Source: an uncultured Eubacterium sp. (GTDB lineage Bacteria; Bacillota; Clostridia; Lachnospirales; Lachnospiraceae). Taken from it: a DNA stretch of 64,000 nucleotides. A model generated the notes under the pieces. That model was not told the origin of the DNA and ran no database searches. It worked only from the letters and a program-made list of their open reading frames with translations. Numbering within the stretch: the first letter of the stretch is position 1; every line of letters begins with the position of its first letter. A program made the translations under genes and the position numbers. Where the stretch lies: positions 34,813 through 98,812 of the forward strand of contig CAMWXD010000007.1 of NCBI GenBank assembly GCA_947178105.1. The letters run 5' to 3'. Of the stretch, positions 18,399 to 27,292 are shown one piece after another.

Positions 18399-19556
18399 TT
18401 AATCAGCCGTCTTTTGAGATTTCCATACAGCCGCCAGCAATGCAGCTGCTGTCATTCCTATTACAGCCGTAATGTATACGTTTGTAGTCGTCGTTTCACC
18501 AAATACAATCTGTGCCGTACGATTGAGTACTGTCGGCGAAATCAGCTGTCCCAGACACATTGCACAGCTAAAGCATGCGCTTGCCATGGCTGTAGACGAT
18601 GCTGTGACTGCATTGGATACTTCTACCATAGCAGTAGGAATAAACATCCCCTGAGAAAATCCGCACAATACAGCACCCAGCATCAGCGGGACGATATTCG
18701 ACGGAAACAGGATCAGCAGGATTCCCCCTGTTGTAAAACTCAGCATAGCTACCGGAAGTGTATACCTCTTTGCAATCCTGGTAACATATCCAAGTATCAT
18801 CCCCATCACGATCTGCGCACCGGAAAACACACCTGTCAGATTGCCAGAAACTGCTGTACTGCCTGCCAGTTCTCCGCTGATATGCATCGCGATATTTGTT
18901 GTAAATGTAATCAAAAATAAAAATTCCAGCATACCAAAGAAAGAGGTAATAAACACTTTTTGATTCAGGCGGATCTTTTCAGAACCTCGATCCTTTGCTG
19001 TTCCTGTCTGCGGAAGGCATACAGCGATCAGGAGCATTGCAATAAAACCAATCACATTTATGAAATATGCATTCTGGAACCCTCTGGTACCCAGCATGCC
19101 ACCTGCAGTTGTTACCACAACCATGCCTGCACCAACACTGGCTGCCTGTATCCCCATCACAGATACCCTCTCTTCACCTTCAAAAAATTCTGCAACAACT
19201 GCTACATTTAAAGTCGTTGCCAGTCCCATCGCAACGCCATAGACTGCCCTCGCGGCAAACAGCAGCCAGAAGCTGTCTGCCAGAAATGGCAAAAATCCTG
19301 TAATTCCTGCTGTCATGCCGGCAAATACAAGCAGCTTTTTTTTATCAATCTTTAATACCAGCCATCCGCATGCAACAGATACAGCCATAGATAATAAAGC
19401 AGGTGCTGTGATCAGCATCTGGATCATGCTGACATCTACCCTGGGATAATGCTCCTGAATCTGTCCCAGCACTGGTGAAACACAAAACTGCAGGCCCTGT
19501 ATAAAAGAAATACATACAATCGAAATAATAATTTTTATTTTCTCTGATCTGCGCAA
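18399..19556 (-). CDS. MFS transporter
   Basis: This 385-residue protein has about 12 hydrophobic helices of the major facilitator superfamily. The loop between helices 2 and 3 (GWLVLKIDKKKLLVFAG) fits the family's conserved motif. The start is a TTG at 19554-19556 with AAGGGG about nine bases upstream; no ATG sits near it. It is related in sequence style to the MFS protein at 27293-28447, suggesting paralogous carriers for two related substrates. Uptake or export cannot be decided. Confidence 0.85.
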   Translation of the reverse strand: MRRSEKIKIIISIVCISFIQGLQFCVSPVLGQIQEHYPRVDVSMIQMLITAPALLSMAVSVACGWLVLKIDKKKLLVFAGMTAGITGFLPFLADSFWLLFAARAVYGVAMGLATTLNVAVVAEFFEGEERVSVMGIQAASVGAGMVVVTTAGGMLGTRGFQNAYFINVIGFIAMLLIAVCLPQTGTAKDRGSEKIRLNQKVFITSFFGMLEFLFLITFTTNIAMHISGELAGSTAVSGNLTGVFSGAQIVMGMILGYVTRIAKRYTLPVAMLSFTTGGILLILFPSNIVPLMLGAVLCGFSQGMFIPTAMVEVSNAVTASSTAMASACFSCAMCLGQLISPTVLNRTAQIVFGETTTTNVYITAVIGMTAAALLAAVWKSQKTAD

Positions 19557-19603
19557 TCCTTCATTCCCCTTTCCTGGTCTGACACTATGGGCAAATTATG
19601 TCA

Positions 19604-20749
19604 TTAAAACGCTTTTTCTAAAATTGCGAGTATGTCTTCTTTTGTGATACCCTGACGCGGATTAAATCCTAATACCGGCTCTCTTAATACATCCTCTGCC
19701 AGCATGTCAAAATCTTTCTTTTCCACTCCCTGTTCTGACAGTCTCTTAATACCCAGCTCTTTGATCAGTCTCTTTAATTCTTCTGCCAGCAGATATTTGT
19801 CCTGTTGCGGGCTGCCTGATACGGAAATATGGATGGCCCTTGCAAGGTCTGCCATCTTTTCCGGACAGCTTTGCGCATTATATTCCATAACATACGGAAG
19901 AACTGCTGCATTTGCCATTCCATGAGCAAGTCCGAAATGAGCGCTCAGTGTATGGGCAATCCCATGTACCAGCCCAAGATTTGCATTGGAAAAGCTAAAA
20001 CCGGTAATGATGCAGCCCAGCATCATCTGCTCCCTGGCTTCCATATCCTCTCCATTTCTGACTGCTCTCGGCAGATTTTTATGCAGGATTTCCAAACCTT
20101 TTAACGCATGATACTCTGTCAGTGGTGTTGCCATATTTGAAATATAACTCTCAACTGCATGTGTGATCGCATCCATGCCTGTCGCCGCAGTGACACTTGC
20201 CGGCATTGTTTTTGTAAATTCCGGATCCGCAATGACATCTGATGGTGTGATATGATTATCGATCACTACATATTTAACCACCTTTTCAGTATCAATTAAT
20301 GCACTCACGTTCGTAATCTCACTGGAAGTTCCTGCAGTTGTTGGAATCGCGATCAGCGGAAGACATGGATTTTTAACCATATTCATGCCACCGTATTCCC
20401 CGATTGTTCCATCGTTTGTCATAAGCACATTGACCGCTTTCGCAAGATCAATGCTACTGCCGCCCCCGACTGCCACAAATCCATCTACGTTTGCTTCCTT
20501 TGCCATAACTGCTGCCTGTTCCACAATCTCGTTTGTTGGATTCGGTATCACTCCGTCAAATACTATGGCTTCTGCTCCCGACTGTTTGATCCGAGCCATA
20601 ATCTTGTCTGAAATCCCAGCCGCTTTTACACCCTGATCATATACGACCATTACATTTTTCATTCTGTATCCCTGAATCAAACCGGCCAGTTTTTCTTCAG
20701 CTCCTCTTCCAAAGATAATATTGCTTTTTACAAAAAAGTTATAACTCAT
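19604..20749 (-). CDS. Iron-containing alcohol dehydrogenase
   Basis: This 381-residue enzyme is a group III (Fe) alcohol dehydrogenase similar to lactaldehyde reductase FucO and 1,3-propanediol dehydrogenase. The NAD-binding GGGSSIDLAKAV, the metal site region AVESYIS, and HGIAHTLSAHFGLAHGMANA are all present. It probably reduces the short aldehyde released by the class II aldolase of the same operon, regenerating NAD+ under anaerobic conditions. It is the first gene of the minus-strand operon, with GGAGG before the ATG, and is transcribed divergently from the BglG-type regulator. Confidence 0.9.
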   Translation of the reverse strand: MSYNFFVKSNIIFGRGAEEKLAGLIQGYRMKNVMVVYDQGVKAAGISDKIMARIKQSGAEAIVFDGVIPNPTNEIVEQAAVMAKEANVDGFVAVGGGSSIDLAKAVNVLMTNDGTIGEYGGMNMVKNPCLPLIAIPTTAGTSSEITNVSALIDTEKVVKYVVIDNHITPSDVIADPEFTKTMPASVTAATGMDAITHAVESYISNMATPLTEYHALKGLEILHKNLPRAVRNGEDMEAREQMMLGCIITGFSFSNANLGLVHGIAHTLSAHFGLAHGMANAAVLPYVMEYNAQSCPEKMADLARAIHISVSGSPQQDKYLLAEELKRLIKELGIKRLSEQGVEKKDFDMLAEDVLREPVLGFNPRQGITKEDILAILEKAF

Positions 20750-20861
20750 CTTGTTTCCTCCTTTTCATAGCTTTATCTTACCTGTTAGACATTATTTTCT
20801 CAAACCGCATTTTTCCGCTTTGATGTGGCAAAGATTTATCCTAAAAACGGTTAAACTATGT

Positions 20862-20867
20862 TATAAT
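20862..20867 (+). promoter_or_regulatory. -10 hexamer of the BglG-type regulator promoter
   Basis: A consensus TATAAT lies 57 bases before the regulator's ATG. No good -35 box is present at 17 bases, which suggests a promoter that needs an activator or an extended element. The region 20750-20924 must also carry the divergent promoter of the alcohol dehydrogenase operon. Confidence 0.5.
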
Positions 20868-20924
20868 ATAGGGTAACCTGTCCCTTATCCCAAATATTTC
20901 ATAAAAAAGAAAGGATACAAAAAT

Positions 20925-22874
20925 ATGAATGCCATAAAACCCCTGAACCTGCCGCTGCGCCAGCGGAAATTACTTCATATCCTGCAAAACAAAAAAACGT
21001 ACATAACTGGTTCAGAACTAGCAAAACAGCTGAATGTATCCTCTCGCACGATCCGAAGCGATATCACCTTCCTGAATCAAAGCCTCAAGCCTTTCCACGC
21101 CCAGATATTGTCTGAGCGGAGTAAAGGCTACCTTTTCTCTGCTCAAAATACAGAAGCTTTGCAGCAGATGAACCAGATGAATACAGTGTTCTCAAGCAAA
21201 GAAGAACGTGTGCGCTACCTTGCATTTCAGTTGTGTCTGTCGGACGTTCCTGTCAATATGTATGACCTGGAAGATGAAATGTATGTCAGCCATACAACAT
21301 TAGAAAATGATCTCCATCTTTTAAAAAAATTGTTTGTCCTGAATATGCCTCATATTGATCTGATTCAATCCAAAGAATATTTAGAATTTGAATCTTCCGA
21401 ACGCAAGCGGCGCATGCTTCTTAACCGGCTGTTTCATGAAGACTGGGATTATCATTCAAAAGGAAATGCCTATTATGGTTATGAATTCTTAAACCCGGAT
21501 ATTTTGAATCTGATCATGCATGAGGTTCCGCTTCACCTGAACCGTTATTCTATTCATATGGAGGATACCAATCTTACCGCATTAAATCTTGCCATTGCGA
21601 TCATGTATCACAGAAGATTATCCGGGCATCCGCTTCCAGATACCGCACCCATATCGGAACCTGATTCAGCGGCTATGAACGCTGCTAATGATCTGATGGA
21701 TGCACTGGAGCAGAAGCTTTCATGCACATTTCCGCTGGAGGAACGAGATGAAATCTATCTTCATATCGCTTCCGGCCGTCTGATGGATGCCTCTAAACTG
21801 AATTTTAATACAGTAAACCAATACTTCGATCCAGCCACCATTCAAATGACAGATGCTTATCTGGCACGGATTCTGGCATATTTCCAGATTGATTTTTCAG
21901 GTGATGAGGATTTTTACATTACGCTGCTTCAATATATCCGATATATACAGATGCCTGTCCACTTATATAATACCCAGGGCAATATGGATATCGCCAAGAT
22001 ATCCTTTCTTGCAGAATTTGAAATTGCATATCTATTTCAGGACATCGCATTGGAATATCTGGGCTATTATATTAACGAATCCGAATTACTGTATCTGGCC
22101 TACTGTATCTGCGGCGCATTGGAATACCTGTTCCACCATCATCCGGAATCCAAGTTCCGCACGGTCATCTGTTCACATCTGAACCTGACAGCCGCCTGGG
22201 CATTAAAACGCAGGATACTTGGCGCTTTTGACAATTACCTGCATATCACTGCTCTGCTGCCTGTATACGCCAGAGGTTCTTATGATTTTCATACGACAGA
22301 CCTGATTCTTACTACGGTACAGAAAAATATTACAGATAATCCAAATACGGATACGATACAGATTACATCCTTTATGGTATCCTCCGATTACCGTAAAATA
22401 GAAGCCTATATACAGAAAAAAAGAATTCAGTCACTCTGCCCTGTCTGTGCACATACTCTGTGGGAGCTTCTTGCAAATGCATACTGGCACGAAAACCAAA
22501 AAGCTACTACGCCTTTTCAAGTCATAGAATCTATGGCACAGGATTTTATACAAAACGGCCTTACAAACGAACATTATCTGGAAAGTATTCTGCGCAGGGA
22601 ATCCATTTCTTCCTTTGCTTCCCATCCGGGATTACTGTTTTTACATTCCAGTGTTCCCTCTGTCAGAACACAGCTATCCATAACTACTTTCCAGCATCAT
22701 CTCAACTGGAAAACACATAAGATATGGATCGTGGTCATGGCTGCTTTCTGTCCAAAAGACGCTGCACTGCTCTTCCGGCTGATCTATGCATGCCATATGG
22801 ACCATTATCCGGTGAATCTTATAAAAAAACTGAAAACACGGGAAGATATTTTAGAATTTTTCAGAAATAGCTGA
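20925..22874 (+). CDS. BglG/LicR-type transcriptional regulator with PTS-like domains
   Basis: This 649-residue regulator begins with a helix-turn-helix of the HTH_11/Mga type (KLLHILQNKKTYITGSELAKQLNVSSRTIRSDI). A second winged-helix-like segment, a PRD-like helical middle, an EIIB-like segment (around VICSHLNLTAAWALKRR) and a C-terminal EIIA-like segment (ILRRESISSFASHPGLLFLHS) follow. No PTS transporter gene is present in the window, so phosphorylation by a cognate PTS is uncertain and the PTS-like domains may be degenerate. It is the only plus-strand gene of the catabolic island and faces the alcohol dehydrogenase operon, which it probably controls. Confidence 0.82.
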   Translation: MNAIKPLNLPLRQRKLLHILQNKKTYITGSELAKQLNVSSRTIRSDITFLNQSLKPFHAQILSERSKGYLFSAQNTEALQQMNQMNTVFSSKEERVRYLAFQLCLSDVPVNMYDLEDEMYVSHTTLENDLHLLKKLFVLNMPHIDLIQSKEYLEFESSERKRRMLLNRLFHEDWDYHSKGNAYYGYEFLNPDILNLIMHEVPLHLNRYSIHMEDTNLTALNLAIAIMYHRRLSGHPLPDTAPISEPDSAAMNAANDLMDALEQKLSCTFPLEERDEIYLHIASGRLMDASKLNFNTVNQYFDPATIQMTDAYLARILAYFQIDFSGDEDFYITLLQYIRYIQMPVHLYNTQGNMDIAKISFLAEFEIAYLFQDIALEYLGYYINESELLYLAYCICGALEYLFHHHPESKFRTVICSHLNLTAAWALKRRILGAFDNYLHITALLPVYARGSYDFHTTDLILTTVQKNITDNPNTDTIQITSFMVSSDYRKIEAYIQKKRIQSLCPVCAHTLWELLANAYWHENQKATTPFQVIESMAQDFIQNGLTNEHYLESILRRESISSFASHPGLLFLHSSVPSVRTQLSITTFQHHLNWKTHKIWIVVMAAFCPKDAALLFRLIYACHMDHYPVNLIKKLKTREDILEFFRNS

Positions 22875-22885
22875 GAAACACCAAA

Positions 22886-22921
22886 AAGCACATTACTTCC
22901 AGTTACAAAAGTAATGTGCTT
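22886..22921. terminator. Bidirectional terminator between convergent genes
   Basis: A perfect 12-bp stem (AAGCACATTACT at 22886-22897 pairing with 22910-22921) with a 12-base loop lies between the stop codons of the plus-strand regulator and the minus-strand ROK gene. A-rich and T-rich flanks on the two sides fit use from both directions. Confidence 0.85.
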
Positions 22922-22940
22922 ATCTTTTACCTTTGGTATA

Positions 22941-23876
22941 CTATAACAGCATGCGCACACATCCATAAATTCCTGCATCATTCCCTAATGTTGCAAGCGT
23001 AATCTCTGTGTCTTCACATGCATGAAACGTTTTTTCCACAAAATGCCTTTGGATTCCGTCTGTCAATATCGTGCCCGCTTTGGATACTCCTCCGCCGATC
23101 ACAAATACTTCTGGATCAGCAACACAGGCAATATTCGCAAATGCAGTCCCCAGCATTTCACAGAGCGTTTCTGTCAGCTCCAGTGCAACAGAATCCCCTT
23201 CTTTTGCTGCATCAAATATGTCTTTTGCTGTCAATGGATCCATAGATGACAGTTTTGTCTTTCTTGTTTCCTCTGCCAGCTTCTGTTCAGCCATACGGAC
23301 AATACCCGTTGCAGAAGCGTACTGTTCCAAGCAGCCCTTTTTTCCACAGCCGCAGCATTCTGTCTCATCACTGCGCATCTTAATATGTCCGATTTCCCCA
23401 CCAGCTCCGTGGCAGCCTGCTACTACTTTACCGCCAATAATAATTCCGCCTCCTACTCCGGTTCCCAGCGTCACCATTACAACATTCGCATGGCCTTTTC
23501 CGCCGCCCTGCCACATCTCACCAAGCGCTGCCACATTCGCATCATTTCCAGCCTTTACCATAAGACCCGTCTTTTTATGAAGTTCATCCTCTACATTCAG
23601 AACATCCCAGCCCAGATTTACACACTTATATACGGTTCCGTCATCCCCGACCGGTCCCGGCACTCCTATCCCAATTCCCTGTACATCAGCTTTATGGATG
23701 CCTTTTTCCTCAATTTTAGCAAGTACGGCAGATGCCACATCATCCAGGATTGATGCACCGCAGTGGTCCGTGTTCGTTTTGATCTCCCATTTTTCCAAAA
23801 CAGTTCCGCTGCTGTCAAAAAATCCTATTTTACAGGTAGTTCCTCCAATATCAACACCAAAAGCATATTTCTTCAT
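22941..23876 (-). CDS. ROK-family sugar kinase (glucokinase-like)
   Basis: This 311-residue enzyme has the N-terminal ATP motif FGVDIGGTTCKIGFF. The ROK zinc-binding motif is clear (ECCGCGKKGCLEQYASATG), and the catalytic Asp lies in the KAGNDANVAALGE segment. It probably phosphorylates glucose or a related hexose set free by the deglycosylation steps. It is the last gene of the right-hand operon, 65 bases after the NuoF-like gene, and ends at the bidirectional terminator. No helix-turn-helix is present, so it is a kinase and not a ROK repressor. Confidence 0.9.
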   Translation of the reverse strand: MKKYAFGVDIGGTTCKIGFFDSSGTVLEKWEIKTNTDHCGASILDDVASAVLAKIEEKGIHKADVQGIGIGVPGPVGDDGTVYKCVNLGWDVLNVEDELHKKTGLMVKAGNDANVAALGEMWQGGGKGHANVVMVTLGTGVGGGIIIGGKVVAGCHGAGGEIGHIKMRSDETECCGCGKKGCLEQYASATGIVRMAEQKLAEETRKTKLSSMDPLTAKDIFDAAKEGDSVALELTETLCEMLGTAFANIACVADPEVFVIGGGVSKAGTILTDGIQRHFVEKTFHACEDTEITLATLGNDAGIYGCVRMLL

Positions 23877-23941
23877 TTCATTCTCCTTTAAACGGCAGCC
23901 GTTCCGATAACCTTTGAACCGTTACTTCTTCATACATCCTG

Positions 23942-25141
23942 CTATCTCTTCTTAAATTTTCCGACTTTGGTGAGCCGGCTTGGAAGTTTCGGCAGTTTGC
24001 CTGTAGTCTGACAGACTGCACCTGCTCCGCACGCTTCCATACATTTACCGCATTTTGTACAGTCAAAATCATCGATCATATGGATATATTTCGGTTTTCC
24101 TGTAATGCAGTCCTTTGGACATACGTCCATACATTCTCCGCATCCGTCACAAACCTGCGGGTCAATATAGATATTCACAAAGGAAGTACATACTCCTGCC
24201 GGACAGTTTTTCTTTTTCATATGCGCTTCGTACTCACCGGCGAACTTCTCTCCTGCTGTCAGTGCAATTTGGGCGGAATACTGTCCCATAGAACAAGGCG
24301 TAGAAATACACATAGCCCGTCCGATCTCGCTGTCCAGATCCATATATTCCATCTTTCCCCTGCCTTCAGTGATCTCTTTGTGCATATATTGAAGCTGGAT
24401 CAATCCTTCCCTGCAGAATACACACTTGCCGCAGCTCTGCTGTCTTGCATCCAGCAGCTTCTTCTCCGTTTCTGCTACAATACAGTCCTTTTCTGTTAAG
24501 ATGCGGATCACACCGTTTGCAATACCTGCTTCTGATACACTCAGAGCTGCATCCTCTGGTGCATGGTACTGATAGCCGAGCAGAAGCGCTTTTGCATTAC
24601 TGACATCTGCAAGATCTGAAATCTTCGTATCACCGGAAACTCTTTTCAGTTTTTTTCCATTTACAGATATGTACATTTTCGGCTCATAGGCATCGCAAAA
24701 TGCATCTGCAAGATCTGCCGCTGTTACGATATGCAGTAATGCACAGCCTTTTTCTGCACGTACGTTTACGATTCCCTTTTGTATCTCTACATGATATTCT
24801 GCTGCCAGACCAGCCAGTGACTCTGCCAGATCAGCTGCACATTGCGGTATGTATAATTTCTTTTTTTCTGTCCCCAGTGCATATGCTGCAACTGCAATTC
24901 CATTCATGATTTTTTCAGGATCAGCCTTCAATACTTCCAATAAGACATAATCCGTATCTGCATTGTTCAGCGCTGCCACAACGCCAGACCCTGCGCCTTC
25001 TTCCCGGCTCTCTTTCCTTGCTGCGCAAAGGCGGTCAGAGAGCTTCATGCGGTAAATCCCATATTCCTGTATACCAAGAGCCTTTATTTTTTTTAATACT
25101 TCTTCCTGGCTCATCTTTTTAGCATTTTCCAAAGCACTCAT
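23942..25141 (-). CDS. NuoF-like iron-sulfur protein lacking the FMN/NADH loops
   Basis: This 399-residue protein resembles the C-terminal half of the 51-kDa NADH dehydrogenase subunit. The 4Fe-4S ligand motif SCGKCVFCREG, a later cysteine-containing loop (MCISTPCSMGQ) and a terminal double 4Fe-4S ferredoxin (CDGCGECMDVCPKDC, CTKCGKCMEACGAG) are visible. The N-terminal region keeps the IAAYALG-type helix and an SLBB-like segment. It lacks the glycine-rich GRGGAGFP and NADEGEPG loops that bind FMN and NADH. The start is the ATG at 25139-25141, which has AAGGAGG nine bases ahead; an in-frame start at 25174 would overlap the previous gene. It probably relays electrons with the NuoG/GltD-like partner. 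Confidence 0.8.
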   Translation of the reverse strand: MSALENAKKMSQEEVLKKIKALGIQEYGIYRMKLSDRLCAARKESREEGAGSGVVAALNNADTDYVLLEVLKADPEKIMNGIAVAAYALGTEKKKLYIPQCAADLAESLAGLAAEYHVEIQKGIVNVRAEKGCALLHIVTAADLADAFCDAYEPKMYISVNGKKLKRVSGDTKISDLADVSNAKALLLGYQYHAPEDAALSVSEAGIANGVIRILTEKDCIVAETEKKLLDARQQSCGKCVFCREGLIQLQYMHKEITEGRGKMEYMDLDSEIGRAMCISTPCSMGQYSAQIALTAGEKFAGEYEAHMKKKNCPAGVCTSFVNIYIDPQVCDGCGECMDVCPKDCITGKPKYIHMIDDFDCTKCGKCMEACGAGAVCQTTGKLPKLPSRLTKVGKFKKR

Positions 25142-25145
25142 CCCT

Positions 25146-27260
25146 TTACGCCTCCTTACTCTCTGCGAAATCACCCCAAAGTCTTGGTCCGGATATCTTA
25201 AGCCTCAGATCACACTGCAGGCAGCGGCTGGCTTCCGCACAAATATCGGAATCACAGATTCCATGATCATACAGATTAAAATGATCCGATCTTTTTTCCG
25301 GTGCATCTGTCTGTGTATGTTTCTTTTCCAGATACCCGAATCCCGGACACTGTCCAATATAGGAATCTGCATCCTGTACCGGTGCCAGTGTTTCTGAAAT
25401 ATCTCCGTCTCCGCCCAGATATCTGTCAATTTCACTGGCAGCTTCTCTGCCTGACTGTATTGCCATGATAACCGATTTCGTCCCATAAATGGCATCTCCG
25501 GCTGCGAAGATTCCTTCTACAGAAGCTGCTTTATTGCTGCTAATATCTTTTACCGCGATTGAGTTTCCTCTTCCCAGTTCCAGCCCGGCTTTCTCTGATA
25601 TATCCGGCCGCTGGCCTACTGCAAATATGACCGTGTCCCCTTCGATATGGTGTTCGGATCCTTCTTCTTTTTCAATCACCGCACGGCGGTTTTCATCAAA
25701 TGTGAAAGATTTTACATTCATAAAATCTACACCAGTCACATGATCCTTCCCTGTGATGCGCTCAAACGTCTGTGCCGGATGGACAAAGATGCCTTCCTCC
25801 TGTGCCTGCTCGATCTCTTCATTGTCCGCCGTCATCGCTTCCCTTGCTTCCAGACATGCCAGATGTATTTCCTTTGCACCAAGCCGTTTTGCAGTCCTCG
25901 CACAGTCAAAAGCTACATTTCCGCCGCCCAGTACAATAATTCTTTTGCCGATTCCTGTATCTTTTCCCATGCTTGCATTTCTTAAGAAATCTGCATTTAA
26001 TATTACACCTTCCAGTTCACTGCCTTCCATCGGAAGCCGCACTCCTTTGTGCCCGCCGATTGTCATTAATACCGCATCATATTCTTTTAAAAGATCGATT
26101 GGTTTTTCTACCTTTGTATTTACTTCAATCTGAACACCCTGATCTTCAATCACTTTCACTTCTTCTGCTATGATCTCACGCGGCAGGCGGTAAGCTGGTA
26201 TCCCATATGCCATCATGCCCCCAGCCGTTGGAAGCGCTTCCTTTATGGTTACTGCATGTCCCTGTTTTCTCAGATAATATGCTGCGGTAAGCCCAGCAGG
26301 ACCAGCACCTGCAACACAGACTTTTTTTCCGGTATCCGCAAGCTGCTTTCCTTTGCCTTTCCAACAGGAACCTGTATCATGGTCCGCAGCATAACGCTTG
26401 ATATCCCGGATAGACATTGCTTCGTTTACTTCTTTCCGTTTGCATTCCAGTTCGCAGACATGCGTGCAGATATACCCAAGCGCTCTCGGGAACGGAACTT
26501 TTTCACGAATGACTGCTGCTGCCTCATCATATTCCCCATTTTTCACATGGCGGATATAACGCGGGATATCTGTATGTGCCGGACATGCATGGCGGCATGG
26601 AACTGCCGCGTCTTCTTTCTTTACTTCCGAATTCATGATTTTATCACGGATCGTCCCTGTTGGACAGACCTCAACACACGCTCCGCAGAATCGGCAGTCA
26701 GCATCTTTTAGAAGCTTATCATGCAGCGTGCCGACATAAGTCTCCATTTCCTTTTTCTGATACTGCAGTACTTTGACACCCCGCAGTTCATTGCAGGCGC
26801 GCACACATCTTCCGCACAGTACACAGCGGTTCATATCATGCAGGATCAGCGGATTGTCCTTCTGCTCCTTAAATCCTTTTGTGCGCAGCTTCAAGCGGCC
26901 GGTTTTCGGCCCAATATACTGGATCAGCATCTGCAGCTCGCAATTGCCATATTTCGGACAAGTGGAACAATCCTCCGGATGGCCTGCCAAAAGCAGCTCC
27001 AAGGCCAGCATGCGAAGACGGTCAATCTCTGGTGTTTTTGTCTGAATCACCATTCCGTCTTTTGCTTTTAACGTACAGGATGTCGTCAATTCCTCCTGTC
27101 CTTCTACTTTTACGATACACATCCGGCAGGAACCCAGTGGATTTAAATCTTTATGATGGCATAGATGAGGGATATAAATGCCATTTTCCAACGCACAGTC
27201 AAGTACGTTTTTATCCTCTGGTACTTCCAGCTTTTTTCCGTCAATTGTTATGACTGCCAT
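25146..27260 (-). CDS. NuoG-like/GltD-like iron-sulfur flavoprotein fusion
   Basis: This 704-residue redox protein begins with a 2Fe-2S ferredoxin (C34, C45, C48, C62) and a His-Cys3-type cluster (HPEDCSTCPKYGNC), then two 4Fe-4S motifs (CVLCGRCVRAC and CRFCGACVEVCP). A glutamate-synthase small-subunit-like part follows, with a cysteine-rich entry helix, FAD site VCVAGAGPAGLTAAYY and NAD(P) site IIVLGGGNVAFDCA. The same order occurs in NAD(P)H-oxidising subunits of formate dehydrogenase and hydrogenase-type complexes. It would take electrons from NAD(P)H and pass them to the NuoF-like partner, encoded 4 bases downstream, and perhaps to the fumarate-reductase-like flavoprotein of the same operon. 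Confidence 0.85.
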   Translation of the reverse strand: MAVITIDGKKLEVPEDKNVLDCALENGIYIPHLCHHKDLNPLGSCRMCIVKVEGQEELTTSCTLKAKDGMVIQTKTPEIDRLRMLALELLLAGHPEDCSTCPKYGNCELQMLIQYIGPKTGRLKLRTKGFKEQKDNPLILHDMNRCVLCGRCVRACNELRGVKVLQYQKKEMETYVGTLHDKLLKDADCRFCGACVEVCPTGTIRDKIMNSEVKKEDAAVPCRHACPAHTDIPRYIRHVKNGEYDEAAAVIREKVPFPRALGYICTHVCELECKRKEVNEAMSIRDIKRYAADHDTGSCWKGKGKQLADTGKKVCVAGAGPAGLTAAYYLRKQGHAVTIKEALPTAGGMMAYGIPAYRLPREIIAEEVKVIEDQGVQIEVNTKVEKPIDLLKEYDAVLMTIGGHKGVRLPMEGSELEGVILNADFLRNASMGKDTGIGKRIIVLGGGNVAFDCARTAKRLGAKEIHLACLEAREAMTADNEEIEQAQEEGIFVHPAQTFERITGKDHVTGVDFMNVKSFTFDENRRAVIEKEEGSEHHIEGDTVIFAVGQRPDISEKAGLELGRGNSIAVKDISSNKAASVEGIFAAGDAIYGTKSVIMAIQSGREAASEIDRYLGGDGDISETLAPVQDADSYIGQCPGFGYLEKKHTQTDAPEKRSDHFNLYDHGICDSDICAEASRCLQCDLRLKISGPRLWGDFAESKEA

Positions 27261-27292
27261 GTTAAAAACCTCCTAATTTTCTTCATTTATGA

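Noticed and set aside
20925..22874. Reading the regulator as a true BglG antiterminator
   Set aside because: It starts with a DNA-binding helix-turn-helix and not with the RNA-binding CAT domain, so it is a DNA-binding activator type.
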